Assembly (NCBI RefSeq): GCF_963662805.1
Contig: NZ_OY759870.1
Span: 62,001-126,000 of the forward strand
Direction: 5' to 3'
Length of the DNA stretch: 64,000 nt
Source of the DNA: an uncultured Cohaesibacter sp.
GTDB taxonomy: Bacteria > Pseudomonadota > Alphaproteobacteria > Rhizobiales > Cohaesibacteraceae
The notes under the pieces were generated by a model. That model did not search any database. It was given only the letters and a program-made list of their open reading frames with translations, and had not been told where the DNA came from. Below, piece by piece: positions 34,021-43,496 of the stretch (positions are counted from its first letter, which is position 1; each line of letters starts with the position of its first letter). The translations under genes and the position numbers were made by a program.

Positions 34021-36126
34021 ATGGTATCCGAGACATCAGAGGCGGTGGATAAGACCACCGACCTTGAAAAGGCGCAGGAGTTGGACAACGAAGGGCAGGA
34101 CAGAAGTCTTTCTAAAAACCTGACGATCCTCCTAGTGGTCCTGTCGGCGCTCTATGCGTTATTTCATCTTGCCGTCCTCAATTTTTGGGCGATTGATGAA
34201 TGGGTGTATCGGGTCATTCACGTCAACATGGGCGCGGCGCTCGGCTTCATCGGGATCAAGGTGTGGTCCGGTGAGAAAGGGCGGTCCGTCAGCCCGATAG
34301 ACTGGCTTCTGATTGCGGGCACCATCGGCTGCACCGCCTATATAGCGATCAACCTCGAACAGCTGATCATGCGCACGGGCGTGATCACCACGACTGGCGA
34401 CTATATCTGCGGTTTCGTCGGAACCCTGATTGTGCTGGAATTCGCCCGCCGTGTTGCGGGCATTATTCTGCCAGCCATCGCTCTTGTCTTTGTGGCCTAT
34501 GTCTTCGTGGGGCCATGGTTGCCGGGAATTCTGCATCATTCCGGTTTTGAAGCAGCCAATTTTGCCTCCTATCTTTACAGTCAGGATGCCATTTTCGGCA
34601 TGACCGTGGCTGCCTCTTCCCGCTACATCATCCTGTTTGTCGCCTTTGCCGTGTTCCTGCAAGCCTCCGGAGCGGGTGACTATTTCATGCGGTTGGCGAT
34701 GGCCCTGTTCGGCGCGGCGCGTGGAGGTCCGGGCAAGGTTTCGGTTTTCTCCGGCCTGTTGTTCGGCACCGTGTCCGGGTCTGCCGTCGCCAATGTCGTT
34801 GCCTCCGGCACCTTCACCATCCCGCTCATGCGCCGGGTCGGCTATCCCAAGGAAAGCGCTGGCGCCATCGAGGCAGCGTCCTCGTCTGGTGGCCAGCTGG
34901 CACCGCCAGTGATGGGAGCAGGGGCCTTCATTATGGCCGAAATCACCGGCATTCCCTACTCGGAAATCGTCGTTGCTGCAGCCTTTCCATGCCTGCTCTT
35001 CTATCTCGCTATCTATCTCACCGTCGACCTGCAGGCCCGTCGTCTTGGCCTCAATGGTGTGCCGCGTGAAGAACTGCCCAAATTCCGCGAACTCGGCCGC
35101 GATGCCTTCATGCTGCTGCCGCTGATCGTTCTGCTCTATTTGCTGTTGTCCGGCTTCTCGATCATCGCTGCGGGCACGTGGGGATTGGCCTCCGCCTTGC
35201 TCGTACTGCTCTGCCGGGAGCTCGAGTTTCCCTCGGTTGTTCTGGCCTTGCCGCTCGTTCTGTTTGTCGCTCTGCCCCTCACTGGGATGCAGGTGAACTA
35301 CGCCGGAGCGATCGCCTTCATTTCCAGCATCCTGTTGATGCTGGTGCTCGCGGTCCTGAAGGGCAAGGCAGACAGGGTGCCATCCGTCATGGCTGTGATG
35401 ATGCGCACGATCTGGATTGGCCTTGCGGATTCCTCGCGCAAATCCCTGCAGCTCATCAGCGTCATGGCCTGCGCAGGTATCGTCGTCGGGGTCCTTGGCC
35501 TGACCGGACTTGGCGGTCGCTTTTCCTCGGTGCTTCTATCGGCTGCGGGCGAAAGCGAGGCCATCGCCTTCCTGCTCGCCATGATGATTTCCGTCGTGCT
35601 CGGCATGGGCATGCCGACCACTGCTGCCTATGCCATCGCGGCGGCTGTTGTGGCGCCAGCCCTGATGCAGATGGGCATTTCAGCCCTCTCCGCTCACATG
35701 TTTGTTTTCTACTGTGCCGTCATCTCAGCGATCACGCCGCCAGTGGCCATTGCCGCCTTTGCCGGTGCGGCGATTGCCGGAGGAAAGCCTTGGCCGACTT
35801 CAATCCGCGCCATGCGCTTCGGCATCGCCGCTTTCGTGCTTCCCTTCATGTTCTATACCAGCCCGGAAATCCTGCTTCAGGGCAGTTGGGGAGAAACCTT
35901 GTTCGTCTTCGCGACAGCGGTTGTTGCCGTCTATCTGATCGCCGTTGCGGGCGAAGGGCAGCTGTTCGGCGATTGCAGTGTTCTTGAGCGCATCGTTGCA
36001 GCTGTCGCGGCCCTGCTGCTGCTGTGGTCGAGTGCATCAACCGATATCGCTGGTGGCGTGCTGGCATTGGCATTGTTCCTCTGGGCCCGTCGACGAGGAA
36101 CGAGCCAGCCGGAATTTGCCGCCTGA
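34021..36126 (+). CDS. TRAP transporter fused 4TM/12TM permease (TAXI type)
   Basis: 701 residues with about 18 hydrophobic helices after a charged 30-residue N-terminus: a DctQ-like four-helix part (to ~residue 150) fused to a DctM-like domain with SGSAVANVVASGTFTIPLMRRVGYPKESAGAIEAASSSGGQLAPPVMGAGAFIMAE and MGMPTTAAYAIAAAVVAPALMQMGI. This fusion is the usual partner of TAXI-type binding proteins, one of which is encoded 46 bases downstream. It imports a small anion, using an ion gradient. A good ribosome-binding site (GGGAGAGGG) precedes the start. Confidence 0.92.
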   Translation: MVSETSEAVDKTTDLEKAQELDNEGQDRSLSKNLTILLVVLSALYALFHLAVLNFWAIDEWVYRVIHVNMGAALGFIGIKVWSGEKGRSVSPIDWLLIAGTIGCTAYIAINLEQLIMRTGVITTTGDYICGFVGTLIVLEFARRVAGIILPAIALVFVAYVFVGPWLPGILHHSGFEAANFASYLYSQDAIFGMTVAASSRYIILFVAFAVFLQASGAGDYFMRLAMALFGAARGGPGKVSVFSGLLFGTVSGSAVANVVASGTFTIPLMRRVGYPKESAGAIEAASSSGGQLAPPVMGAGAFIMAEITGIPYSEIVVAAAFPCLLFYLAIYLTVDLQARRLGLNGVPREELPKFRELGRDAFMLLPLIVLLYLLLSGFSIIAAGTWGLASALLVLLCRELEFPSVVLALPLVLFVALPLTGMQVNYAGAIAFISSILLMLVLAVLKGKADRVPSVMAVMMRTIWIGLADSSRKSLQLISVMACAGIVVGVLGLTGLGGRFSSVLLSAAGESEAIAFLLAMMISVVLGMGMPTTAAYAIAAAVVAPALMQMGISALSAHMFVFYCAVISAITPPVAIAAFAGAAIAGGKPWPTSIRAMRFGIAAFVLPFMFYTSPEILLQGSWGETLFVFATAVVAVYLIAVAGEGQLFGDCSVLERIVAAVAALLLLWSSASTDIAGGVLALALFLWARRRGTSQPEFAA

Positions 36127-36172
36127 TCATCTTTTCATCAATTCACGGAACCCATGAAAGAGGAGGAATTTC

Positions 36173-37141
36173 ATGTCCATACTTGCAAAAAGCTTCACTG
36201 CCGCAGCGCTCACGCTCTGCTTCACTCTGCCGCTCGCGGCTCAGGAAAGACCCAAGTCCATGACGATCTCGACAGCGTCGCCCGGTGGTGTTTATGCCAT
36301 CTATGGGGAAGGTGTGGCCCAGATCGTCACCGACAAGGTTGGCATTGCCACCTCGACGCGACAGACGCAGGGGCCCGCACAGAATCTGGTGCTGTTGAAG
36401 GGTGGTCAGGTGGAACTTGGCATGACAACATCCGGACCGGCCTATGAAGCCATGCATGGCACGCTCGAGCTGGACCCGGGCAAGGAATACAAGGATCTCA
36501 GGGTTCTGTTCGCTATGTATCCCACCCCATTCCAGATGGTCGCCTTGGCCAGCAACGGCATTGCATCGCTGGAACAGCTCGATGGCATGCGGGTTGGAGC
36601 AGGTCCACGCGCAGGGACCGGCGGGACATTCTGGACGCGCTGGCTGAAGTCGCTCGACATCAACGCCAAGCTGCAATATGGCGGCATCGGTGATCAGGCC
36701 AGCCAGTTGGCGGATGGACGCCTTGATGCCATCGTGACCGCAGGTGGCGTTCCGCATCCCGCGCTGTCCGAACTGGAAAACACGCAAGCAGTTACCTTCT
36801 TCGGCATGTCGGAGAAGACACTCAACGGCATTCTGGAAACCAACCCCTACGCCGTGAACTTCACCATTCCGAAGGGCACCTACAAGACCCCGACCGCTGA
36901 CATCGAAACGCTGGCCATGTGGAACTTCATCGTCGCGGACGCTTCCATGTCCGATGATGTTGCCTACGAGATCACCAAGGCGGTTCTCGAGAACAACGAA
37001 CGAATGGTCGCAACCCATTCGTCTGCCAAGCAGAGCCTTGCCGAAAATATCGTCAAGGATACCTTCATTCCTCTGCATCCCGGTGCCGCTCGCTACTACA
37101 AAGAAATCGGCATCGACATTCCGGCAGCCATTGCCCCGTAA
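36173..37141 (+). CDS. TAXI-family TRAP substrate-binding protein
   Basis: 322 residues with a signal peptide (cleaved near LPLAAQ-ERP) and the TAXI start MTISTASPGGVYAIYGEGVAQIV, then STRQTQGPAQNLVLLKGGQVELGMTTSGPAYEA and WTRWLKSLDINAKLQYGGIGDQASQLADGRLDA. It captures the ligand in the periplasm for the fused permease encoded upstream. GGAGGAA precedes its ATG. TAXI ligands in bacteria include glutamate and other small carboxylates; the downstream lyase is the best clue to the one used here. Confidence 0.9.
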   Translation: MSILAKSFTAAALTLCFTLPLAAQERPKSMTISTASPGGVYAIYGEGVAQIVTDKVGIATSTRQTQGPAQNLVLLKGGQVELGMTTSGPAYEAMHGTLELDPGKEYKDLRVLFAMYPTPFQMVALASNGIASLEQLDGMRVGAGPRAGTGGTFWTRWLKSLDINAKLQYGGIGDQASQLADGRLDAIVTAGGVPHPALSELENTQAVTFFGMSEKTLNGILETNPYAVNFTIPKGTYKTPTADIETLAMWNFIVADASMSDDVAYEITKAVLENNERMVATHSSAKQSLAENIVKDTFIPLHPGAARYYKEIGIDIPAAIAP

Positions 37142-37152
37142 GGACCAAGACC

Positions 37153-38478
37153 ATGAGCCTCGCATCGACCGATCCAGGCCTAATAACCAAAACAACAGGT
37201 TACCGCCGTTCCTTGCAAATCTTCGGTGAGGAAGGAACGGTCGATGCTTACCTGCGCTTTGAAGCCGCGCTTGCGGACGTGGAAGGCGCATTGGGTGTCA
37301 TACCCGCCGATGCCGTGCCCCCGATCCTTGCGAACTGCCGCATCGAGACTATCGATTTCGACAGCCTGCGACAGGGATCGGCTGTTGTCGGATATCCGAT
37401 TGTGTCTCTTGTGGCTCAACTGGCCGAGAAAGCCGGCGAGCATGGTCAATGGGTGCACTATGGAGCCACCACACAAGACGCCATGGACACGGCTCAGGTC
37501 TTGCAGCTGATCGAGGCAACGGATGCGATACTGACCGACCTTGTGCCGGTCAGGCAAAGACTGGCCGAGCTTGCCGACCAGCATCGCGCCACCCCGATGC
37601 CGGGGCGGACCAAGATCCAGCACGGCGTGCCCCTCTCGTTCGGCTACAAGGTCGCTGTCTGGCTCGATCAGATCGAACGCACCGGGCAGGCATTGCTCCG
37701 TGCCCGTGATGAAGCGGCTGTCCTGCAGTTTGGCGGGGCTGTGGGAACGCTTGCCTCCCTTGGAGGCAGCGGCCCCTCGATCCGAGAAGCGTTGGCCAAG
37801 CACCTCGGGCTGACCTGTCCCGATATCTCCTGGCATGTCAGCCGAGACCGTATGGCCCAATTGGCGAGTGCCCTGAGCACGACAGCTGCGGCCTTTGGCA
37901 AGATGGCGATGGATATCGCCCTCATGATGTCAACGGAAGTCAGGGAACTTGTCGAGCCAGCCGTCGATGGCCGGGGCAGTTCGTCTACTATGCCGCAGAA
38001 GCGCAATCCCGTCATTTGCGAGGCGATCATCGAATCCGCTCGCTCCATCCAGCATGTCCCCGCCGTCGTGCTTGATGCCATGCTTCAGGAGTATGAGCGC
38101 GGCATCGGGCATGGATATCGCGAGCGGGTTGCACTCTGTGAAGCCGTTGCCCATCTGGCAGGGATTGTGTCCCTGAGCGGCGATCTGCTCTCCGGTCTGA
38201 TCGTCAACACCGAGCAGATGGAAAGCAATCTATGCCTGACTCATGGTCTCATTCATTCCGAGGCCATCATGATGCATCTGTCCAGAGAGCTTGGCCGCCT
38301 CGAGGCGCATCACATCCTGCAGAAGGTCGCGCGTCGCATCGAGACTTCCGGCGAGGAAATCGGCTTCGTTCTCAAGGCCGAAAGCGGAATCACCTTTCCC
38401 GCGGAGCTTCTCGACGTCAAATCAGCAGTCGAAAGCGCAGATCACATGATCATGGCGGTCCTTGATAGATCGAGATGA
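37153..38478 (+). CDS. Fumarase/aspartase-superfamily lyase (PcaB/PurB-like)
   Basis: 441 residues. Superfamily motifs in order: HYGATTQDAMDTAQVLQL (substrate-binding TxxD region), GRTKIQHGVPLSFGYKVAVWLDQ, and the signature GSSSTMPQKRNPVICE with the flexible catalytic-Ser loop. Closest to the adenylosuccinate lyase/3-carboxy-cis,cis-muconate cycloisomerase branch. It starts 11 bases after the TAXI binding protein, so its substrate is probably what that transporter imports: an N-succinyl or aspartate-derived amine (cleaved to fumarate plus amine) or a carboxymuconate-like acid. No other beta-ketoadipate genes are near, which argues for the former. Confidence 0.85.
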   Translation: MSLASTDPGLITKTTGYRRSLQIFGEEGTVDAYLRFEAALADVEGALGVIPADAVPPILANCRIETIDFDSLRQGSAVVGYPIVSLVAQLAEKAGEHGQWVHYGATTQDAMDTAQVLQLIEATDAILTDLVPVRQRLAELADQHRATPMPGRTKIQHGVPLSFGYKVAVWLDQIERTGQALLRARDEAAVLQFGGAVGTLASLGGSGPSIREALAKHLGLTCPDISWHVSRDRMAQLASALSTTAAAFGKMAMDIALMMSTEVRELVEPAVDGRGSSSTMPQKRNPVICEAIIESARSIQHVPAVVLDAMLQEYERGIGHGYRERVALCEAVAHLAGIVSLSGDLLSGLIVNTEQMESNLCLTHGLIHSEAIMMHLSRELGRLEAHHILQKVARRIETSGEEIGFVLKAESGITFPAELLDVKSAVESADHMIMAVLDRSR

Positions 38479-38785
38479 GCCTTCGGCTGATACCAATGAT
38501 GCCACCATGCGTCTACGGGACATCAGCACGGACGGAGACCGGATCCGTCATAGTGGCTAAGAGCGTGCCGGATATGCCCAAGCCGGTTGCCTCTCACTGA
38601 CGCCGCAACTGCTTCGAATTTCCAAACACCCTCCGTTATTGCGCCACTGTCGCTAAGGCAGTGCTCGTCCGGCCCGTGCTAGGTGAGCAACTCGAGGTTT
38701 GCGGCCCGGAGCAACCTCGGACTTAACTGCTCTCACCGCAACTGACCAAATTAGTTCAGCTAAGGTCAGTATGGTCAAATATCGG

Positions 38786-38931
38786 CAAAATTGGTATATC
38801 CAATTTTGATTCATTGTGCACGATATCCTGCGACAAAATTGCACAAAACTTAGATTCAATTCTAGAGTAAACATGTAAAATATTGAAAAACAATAATTTA
38901 ATTGAACAAAAATAAGATATCCAATTGTGCA
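38786..38931. promoter_or_regulatory. Operator cluster upstream of the psicose ABC operon
   Basis: This AT-rich stretch of the 540-base lyase-to-ABC gap holds a perfect palindrome CAAAATTGG-TATAT-CCAATTTTG (38786-38808), a second ATATCCAATT (38917-38926), CAAAATTG (38834-38841), and TTGTGCA/TGCACAA boxes at about 38814, 38839 and 38925. The repeats look like several sites for one regulator, the GntR-LacI hybrid at 45583 being the nearest candidate. The rest of the gap (38479-38785) holds nothing I recognise. Confidence 0.5.
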
Positions 38932-39022
38932 AAAATGACCACTAACATAATTGACCAATATTCCTCCATTGGTTTCTAATTGGGTCACGACGAGAGTCGA
39001 ACGCAACGTCACTGGAGGAAAA

Positions 39023-40012
39023 ATGATGTTGAAATCAAAACTGATTGCAGCCGCTGCCGCATTCATGGCTGTTTCAATCGCGGTTCCCGCATTCGCACAG
39101 GATGCAGCGCCCGCGAAAGTGGATGGCCTTGTCATCGGTGTGTCGAACCGCGACATGAACGAGTACTTCGGTACCATTTCCAATACCATCAAGGCTGTCG
39201 GCGAGGAGGCTGGTTTCGAAGTCATTCTCACCGATGCACAGAACGACCTCACCAAACAGTTGCAGGACAGTGAGGACCTGTTGGCACGCAAGGTCGACTT
39301 CCTCGTGCTGAACCCGCAGGACCCTGCCGCCGGTACCCAGATCGTGAAGAAGGCAAACGCTCTCAACATCCCTGTCATCACCTTCGACAGTGGCCTTCTC
39401 GGGGATCCCAAAGTGCTGACCCAGGTTCGGGCCCAGAACTATGAAGGCAACGTGCTGACGGGCGAATATGCCAGCTCGATCATGGGGGATACCCCGATCA
39501 AGATGGCAATCGTCAGTGGCTCTCAGGGTAACGTTGTTTCTCTTGACCGCCGCATGGGCTTCCTCGCTGGCCTCAACGAAGCCAACATGAAAGCCTTCGG
39601 CCACTCCAGCGTCGATGTGGTTACCCAGCTCTTCGGTGACTGGGGCCAGACCGGTGGTCGCGCCGCTATGGAAGACATTCTTGTTGCCCATCCGGACATC
39701 AACCTCGTCTACTCTGAAAGTGACGCGATGGTGGTCGGCATGATGCGTGCGATCGACGCCCGTGACATGAACGACAAGATGAAAGTCTTCAGCTTTGACG
39801 GCAACAAATTTGCCTACAAACTGATCATGGACGGCAAACTCGAAGCTACCAGCGAAAACTCCCCGCAGCAGATCGGCATGAAAGTGGTTGATCTCCTCAA
39901 GGAGTATGTCGAACAGGGCCGCCGCAACTTCCCGCCGGTAACCTATGTCCGCAAACTCCTCGTCACCAAAGACAATGCGGCTGACGTATACGATCCCGAC
40001 TCTCCCTTCTAA
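39023..40012 (+). CDS. Sugar ABC transporter binding protein (RbsB/FrcB type)
   Basis: 329 residues from the ATG at 39023 (CTGGAGGAAAA upstream). Signal peptide MMLKSKLIAAAAAFMAVSIAVPAFA, then the pentose/hexose periplasmic-binding fold: VIGVSNRDMNEYFGTISNTIKAVGEEAG, DLTKQLQDSEDLLARKVDFLVLNPQDP, NIPVITFDSG and VFSFDGNKFAYKLIMDGKLEAT. It is first of the rbsBAC-like set and followed by a strong intercistronic hairpin. With D-psicose 3-epimerase downstream, D-psicose (allulose), fructose or a related ketose or polyol is the likely ligand. Confidence 0.9.
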   Translation: MMLKSKLIAAAAAFMAVSIAVPAFAQDAAPAKVDGLVIGVSNRDMNEYFGTISNTIKAVGEEAGFEVILTDAQNDLTKQLQDSEDLLARKVDFLVLNPQDPAAGTQIVKKANALNIPVITFDSGLLGDPKVLTQVRAQNYEGNVLTGEYASSIMGDTPIKMAIVSGSQGNVVSLDRRMGFLAGLNEANMKAFGHSSVDVVTQLFGDWGQTGGRAAMEDILVAHPDINLVYSESDAMVVGMMRAIDARDMNDKMKVFSFDGNKFAYKLIMDGKLEATSENSPQQIGMKVVDLLKEYVEQGRRNFPPVTYVRKLLVTKDNAADVYDPDSPF

Positions 40013-40021
40013 GTCGCGATC

Positions 40022-40057
40022 CTGACCGGGGGCAGCCTTCAGCTGCCCCCATGTCAG
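40022..40057 (+). other. Intercistronic stem-loop after the sugar-binding protein gene
   Basis: GGGGGCAGC (40028-40036) pairs with GCTGCCCCC (40042-40050) over a 5-base loop, extended by CTGAC/GTCAG. It lies in the 73-base gap before the ATPase gene and has no U-tract, as expected for an element that stabilises the upstream binding-protein message. Confidence 0.65.
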
Positions 40058-40085
40058 ACCCCAAATTCAGGAGGGCTAATTCCAA

Positions 40086-41600
40086 ATGGAAACTTATGCA
40101 ATTGAAGCCGAAGGGATCTCCAAGAGATTTGGAGGGGTCCGGGCACTCGACAATGTCTCCCTGTCGGTTCGCTCTGGTGAAATTCACGCCATCGTCGGCG
40201 AAAACGGTGCTGGCAAGTCGACCTTGATGCGCACCCTTTCCGGGGCAGGATCCTGCGACTCCGGCACGATCAAGCTCTTCGGCAAAGAAGTGCAAATTCC
40301 CAACACTGTCAAGGGACGTGCTCTTGGCATCGGTATCATCTATCAGGAATTCTCTCTTGCTCCTGATCTGACGGTGGCCGAAAACATCTTTCTTGGCGAC
40401 CTCAATGCCGGCAAACAGCGCCTGATGGTCCCGTTTGGCGAGCTTTACAGCAAGGCCGGTGAAATCATCCAGTCGCTGGGTTTCGACATTGATCCGCGGC
40501 GGCTTGTCCGCTCGCTCCCTGTTGCCTATCAGCAGGTTGTCGAAATAGCCAAGGCACTCTCCTACAAGGCCCGCATTCTCATCCTGGATGAGCCGACAGC
40601 GGTTCTGACCGATCAGGAAACGGAAAAGCTGTTCGAAGTGCTCGATGCCCTGAAACAGTCGGGTACGACGATCCTTTACATCTCGCACCGGCTTGAAGAA
40701 GTCTTCCGCATTTCCGACCGCATCTCGGTGATGAAGGACGGCGAAATGATCGCCACCCATCCTTCCAGCGAGTTGGACAAGAACAAGGTCATCACCTATA
40801 TGACCGGCCGCGAATTCTCGTCCCTGTTCCCCGAACGCGAGACCATCTCCATTGGCGACGAGATCCTGCGGGTTGAGAATCTGAGCGCGGAAAACGGCGT
40901 TCACGACATCAATCTCAAGCTGCGCCGTGGCGAGATCCTCGGCCTTTCCGGCCTCATCGGGTCGGGCCGGACTGAATTTGCGCGCTCCCTATTCGGCCTT
41001 GACCGGATCACGCGGGGCGACATTTTCCTTGAAGGCAAGAAGACTGTCATCCGGTCGGTCGATGATGCCAAGCGCAACCGCATCGGCCTGATCCCGGAAG
41101 ACCGCAAGTCGCAGGGGCTCACGCTCAACATGAGCATCGCCAACAATATCTCGATGGCCAACCTCGGCTCCATTGTCTCCAATTTGCTGTTGATCAACCG
41201 GCCCAGGGAGCAGGCAACCGGATCCAAGTTTGTCGACAGTCTGCGCATCAAGATCGGCGGGCTCGACCTGCCTGTTTCCTCTCTTTCTGGCGGCAACCAG
41301 CAGAAGGTTGTCGTGGCCAAGTGGCTCAACACGGACAGCCAGATCCTGATCTTTGACGAGCCGACACGCGGTGTCGATGTCGGCGCCAAATACGAAATCT
41401 ATCAACTCATGAATAGTCTCGCGGACCGTGGCTACGGCATCATTCTGATTTCTTCGGAACTCGCAGAAGTCGTTGGAATGTCGGACCGGGTCGCCGTCTT
41501 CAGCGAGCACTCCGTTGCCGGTGAACTGGAGGGCGACATGATTACAGAAGCAGAAATCATGCGGCTGGCTATTCCCGCATCAAATCATTTGGGAGGTTGA
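40086..41600 (+). CDS. Sugar ABC transporter ATPase (RbsA type, duplicated)
   Basis: 504 residues with two ABC domains. The first has Walker A GENGAGKST, PVAYQQVVEIAKALSYKARILILDEPTAVL and H-loop LYISHRLEE. The second has the degenerate GLIGSGRTEF in place of Walker A, as is usual in RbsA/MglA/XylG proteins, then LSGGNQQKVVVAKWLNTDSQILIFDEPTRGVD. AGGAGGG precedes the start. It powers the CUT2-type importer with the flanking binding protein and permease. Confidence 0.93.
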   Translation: METYAIEAEGISKRFGGVRALDNVSLSVRSGEIHAIVGENGAGKSTLMRTLSGAGSCDSGTIKLFGKEVQIPNTVKGRALGIGIIYQEFSLAPDLTVAENIFLGDLNAGKQRLMVPFGELYSKAGEIIQSLGFDIDPRRLVRSLPVAYQQVVEIAKALSYKARILILDEPTAVLTDQETEKLFEVLDALKQSGTTILYISHRLEEVFRISDRISVMKDGEMIATHPSSELDKNKVITYMTGREFSSLFPERETISIGDEILRVENLSAENGVHDINLKLRRGEILGLSGLIGSGRTEFARSLFGLDRITRGDIFLEGKKTVIRSVDDAKRNRIGLIPEDRKSQGLTLNMSIANNISMANLGSIVSNLLLINRPREQATGSKFVDSLRIKIGGLDLPVSSLSGGNQQKVVVAKWLNTDSQILIFDEPTRGVDVGAKYEIYQLMNSLADRGYGIILISSELAEVVGMSDRVAVFSEHSVAGELEGDMITEAEIMRLAIPASNHLGG

Positions 41601-41602
41601 AC

Positions 41603-42568
41603 ATGGACGCTATAGCAGAACGCATCCCTGCGTCGTTCAGGAAATTTGCGACGGAAAACACGGTCGTTGTCGTCTTTGTCGCCATGTTGATTATCGCAGG
41701 CATCGCATCGCCGCGATTCTTTGAATATCACAACATCATGAACGTGCTGAGTCAGGTTTCCTATCTTGGTATCATCGCCTGCGGCCAGCTCTTCGTGATC
41801 ATGATCGGCGGCATCGACCTGTCGGTCGGCTCTCTTGTGGCCTTCTGTTCAGTCGTCATCGCCGTCTGCCTCGAGCAGATGGGGATCAGCCTGCCAGTCA
41901 GCATCGGGATCGGTATCCTGCTGACCGCTGCCTGCGGCATGTTCTCGGGCTTTCTGGTTGCCAGAGCCAACATTGCGGCCTTCGTTGCTACCCTTGCCAT
42001 GATGACCATCGGTCGCGGTCTGGCTTTGACCACCTCGAGCGGTCGTCCGATCCTGATCTCGAACGACTTCATGGCCAGCTTCGCACAAAGCAGCTTCTTG
42101 GGAGTACCGGCACCGGTCATTGTCATGGCAGTCTTTGTTGCGGTGACATGGTTCATCCTGCAGAAAACCTTGATCGGCCGGGTTCTGACCGCCATCGGGT
42201 CCAACGAGATGGCCGCCGTCTATGCGGGCATCAAGGTCGCCTATTACAAGGTCTTCGCCTATGTCTTCTCCGGTATCGCCTGCGGCGTCAGTGCGGTCGT
42301 TCTCATGTCGCGCACCGGTGTCGGCTCTCCGATCCTTGGCGACGGGCTGGAGCTTGATGCGATTGCCGCCGTGGTTATCGGTGGGGCGAGCCTGCAGGGC
42401 GGGCGCGGCCGGGTTGTTCATACGCTGATCGGTGCCCTGATCCTTGGTGTGATCTCCAACATCATGAACCTCGTCGGCATCCCCGGTTACATCCAGCGCA
42501 TCGTCAAGGGGCTGATTATCATCGCCGCCGTTCTGATCGAGGGTTTGAGGACCAGACGCAAGGGCTGA
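41603..42568 (+). CDS. Sugar ABC transporter permease (RbsC type)
   Basis: 321 residues from the ATG at 41603, placed seven bases after GGAGG and 2 bases after the ATPase stop; an in-frame TTG overlaps that stop but fits the ribosome-binding site less well. About ten helices with MIGGIDLSVGSLVAFCSVV and the C-terminal GDGLELDAIAAVVIGGASLQGGRGRVVHTLIGALILGVISNIMNLVGIP, the diagnostic CUT2 blocks. Forms the channel of the psicose-locus importer. Confidence 0.93.
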   Translation: MDAIAERIPASFRKFATENTVVVVFVAMLIIAGIASPRFFEYHNIMNVLSQVSYLGIIACGQLFVIMIGGIDLSVGSLVAFCSVVIAVCLEQMGISLPVSIGIGILLTAACGMFSGFLVARANIAAFVATLAMMTIGRGLALTTSSGRPILISNDFMASFAQSSFLGVPAPVIVMAVFVAVTWFILQKTLIGRVLTAIGSNEMAAVYAGIKVAYYKVFAYVFSGIACGVSAVVLMSRTGVGSPILGDGLELDAIAAVVIGGASLQGGRGRVVHTLIGALILGVISNIMNLVGIPGYIQRIVKGLIIIAAVLIEGLRTRRKG

Positions 42569-42701
42569 CAAGCAACAGGCCTGTCACCGCAATTGACTTC
42601 ACACGTTTTTGGAATGCGTCAGACCGGAGTTCGCCACGACGTGCCAGCCAGTGAGCTGGCACGGGGCGGACATGGCCGGACCTGAGCAACAGGAGAAGAA
42701 A

Positions 42702-43472
42702 ATGGCCTATATTGAAGAACTGTTTGGGCTCAAGGGCAAAAAAGGGTTTGTCACTGGTGGCGCCCAGGGGATCGGCAAGGTCGTCGCAACGGGCATGGCC
42801 CGCTGCGGAATGGACGTCGCGATTGTCGATGTCAACAAGGAGAAGGCCGAGGAAGCCGCCCATCAGATCGAGGCCCTGGGTGTTCGGTCCATGGCTCTGG
42901 TCTGCGACGTGACCTCTGCCGAGGCCGTTGATGCCACGGTCGATACCATTGCAACCGGATTTGGCGGCCTCGACTTTGCCTTCAACAACGCGGGCATCGC
43001 TAACAACACGCCCACAGAAGACATCGATCTGAAAGACTGGCAGAAGGTCATCGACGTCAACCTGATTGGCGTCTTCCTGACTGCGCGTGCGGCAGGTCGC
43101 AAGATGATCGCGTCCGGCGGCGGCTCCATCATTAACACCGCGTCCATGTCCGGCCACATCGTCAACCGCCCCCAGCCGCAGAGTGCTTATAACGCATCGA
43201 AGGCTGGGGTCATCCAGCTGACTAAATCCATGGCCATCGAATGGGCGCCTCACAAGGTGCGTGTCAACTGCATCAGCCCGGGCTACATCCGCACAGAAAT
43301 GACCGTGCATGTCCGTCAGGACTGGCAGGATTCCTGGATGCGCCAGAGCGTGTTGCCATCCATGGGCACGCCAGAGGATCTCGTCGCCGGTGTTCTCTAT
43401 CTGGCAAGTGATGCGGCAGCCTTCACCACTGGGTCTGATCTGGTGATGGATGGTGGCTTCACCGTGGTGTGA
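42702..43472 (+). CDS. Short-chain dehydrogenase/reductase (sugar or polyol)
   Basis: 256 residues from the ATG at 42702 with AGGAGAAGAAA upstream. Classical SDR motifs: TGGAQGIG (cofactor), FNNAGIA, INTASMSGHIVNRPQPQSAYNASK (catalytic Ser, Tyr and Lys) and SPGYIRTEM. Asp at the end of strand beta-2 (VDVNKEK) favours NAD. In a locus with an epimerase and a zinc polyol dehydrogenase it likely interconverts a polyol and ketose, for example allitol or D-arabinitol type substrates; the exact one is not decidable here. Confidence 0.85.
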   Translation: MAYIEELFGLKGKKGFVTGGAQGIGKVVATGMARCGMDVAIVDVNKEKAEEAAHQIEALGVRSMALVCDVTSAEAVDATVDTIATGFGGLDFAFNNAGIANNTPTEDIDLKDWQKVIDVNLIGVFLTARAAGRKMIASGGGSIINTASMSGHIVNRPQPQSAYNASKAGVIQLTKSMAIEWAPHKVRVNCISPGYIRTEMTVHVRQDWQDSWMRQSVLPSMGTPEDLVAGVLYLASDAAAFTTGSDLVMDGGFTVV

Positions 43473-43496
43473 CAACGGGCATTTGGGAGAGAGAAA

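Noticed and set aside
37153..38478. Housekeeping adenylosuccinate lyase (purB)
   Set aside because: Its coupling to a TAXI TRAP transporter and UTRA regulator and its divergent N-terminus argue for a catabolic role; purB is normally elsewhere and unlinked to uptake genes.
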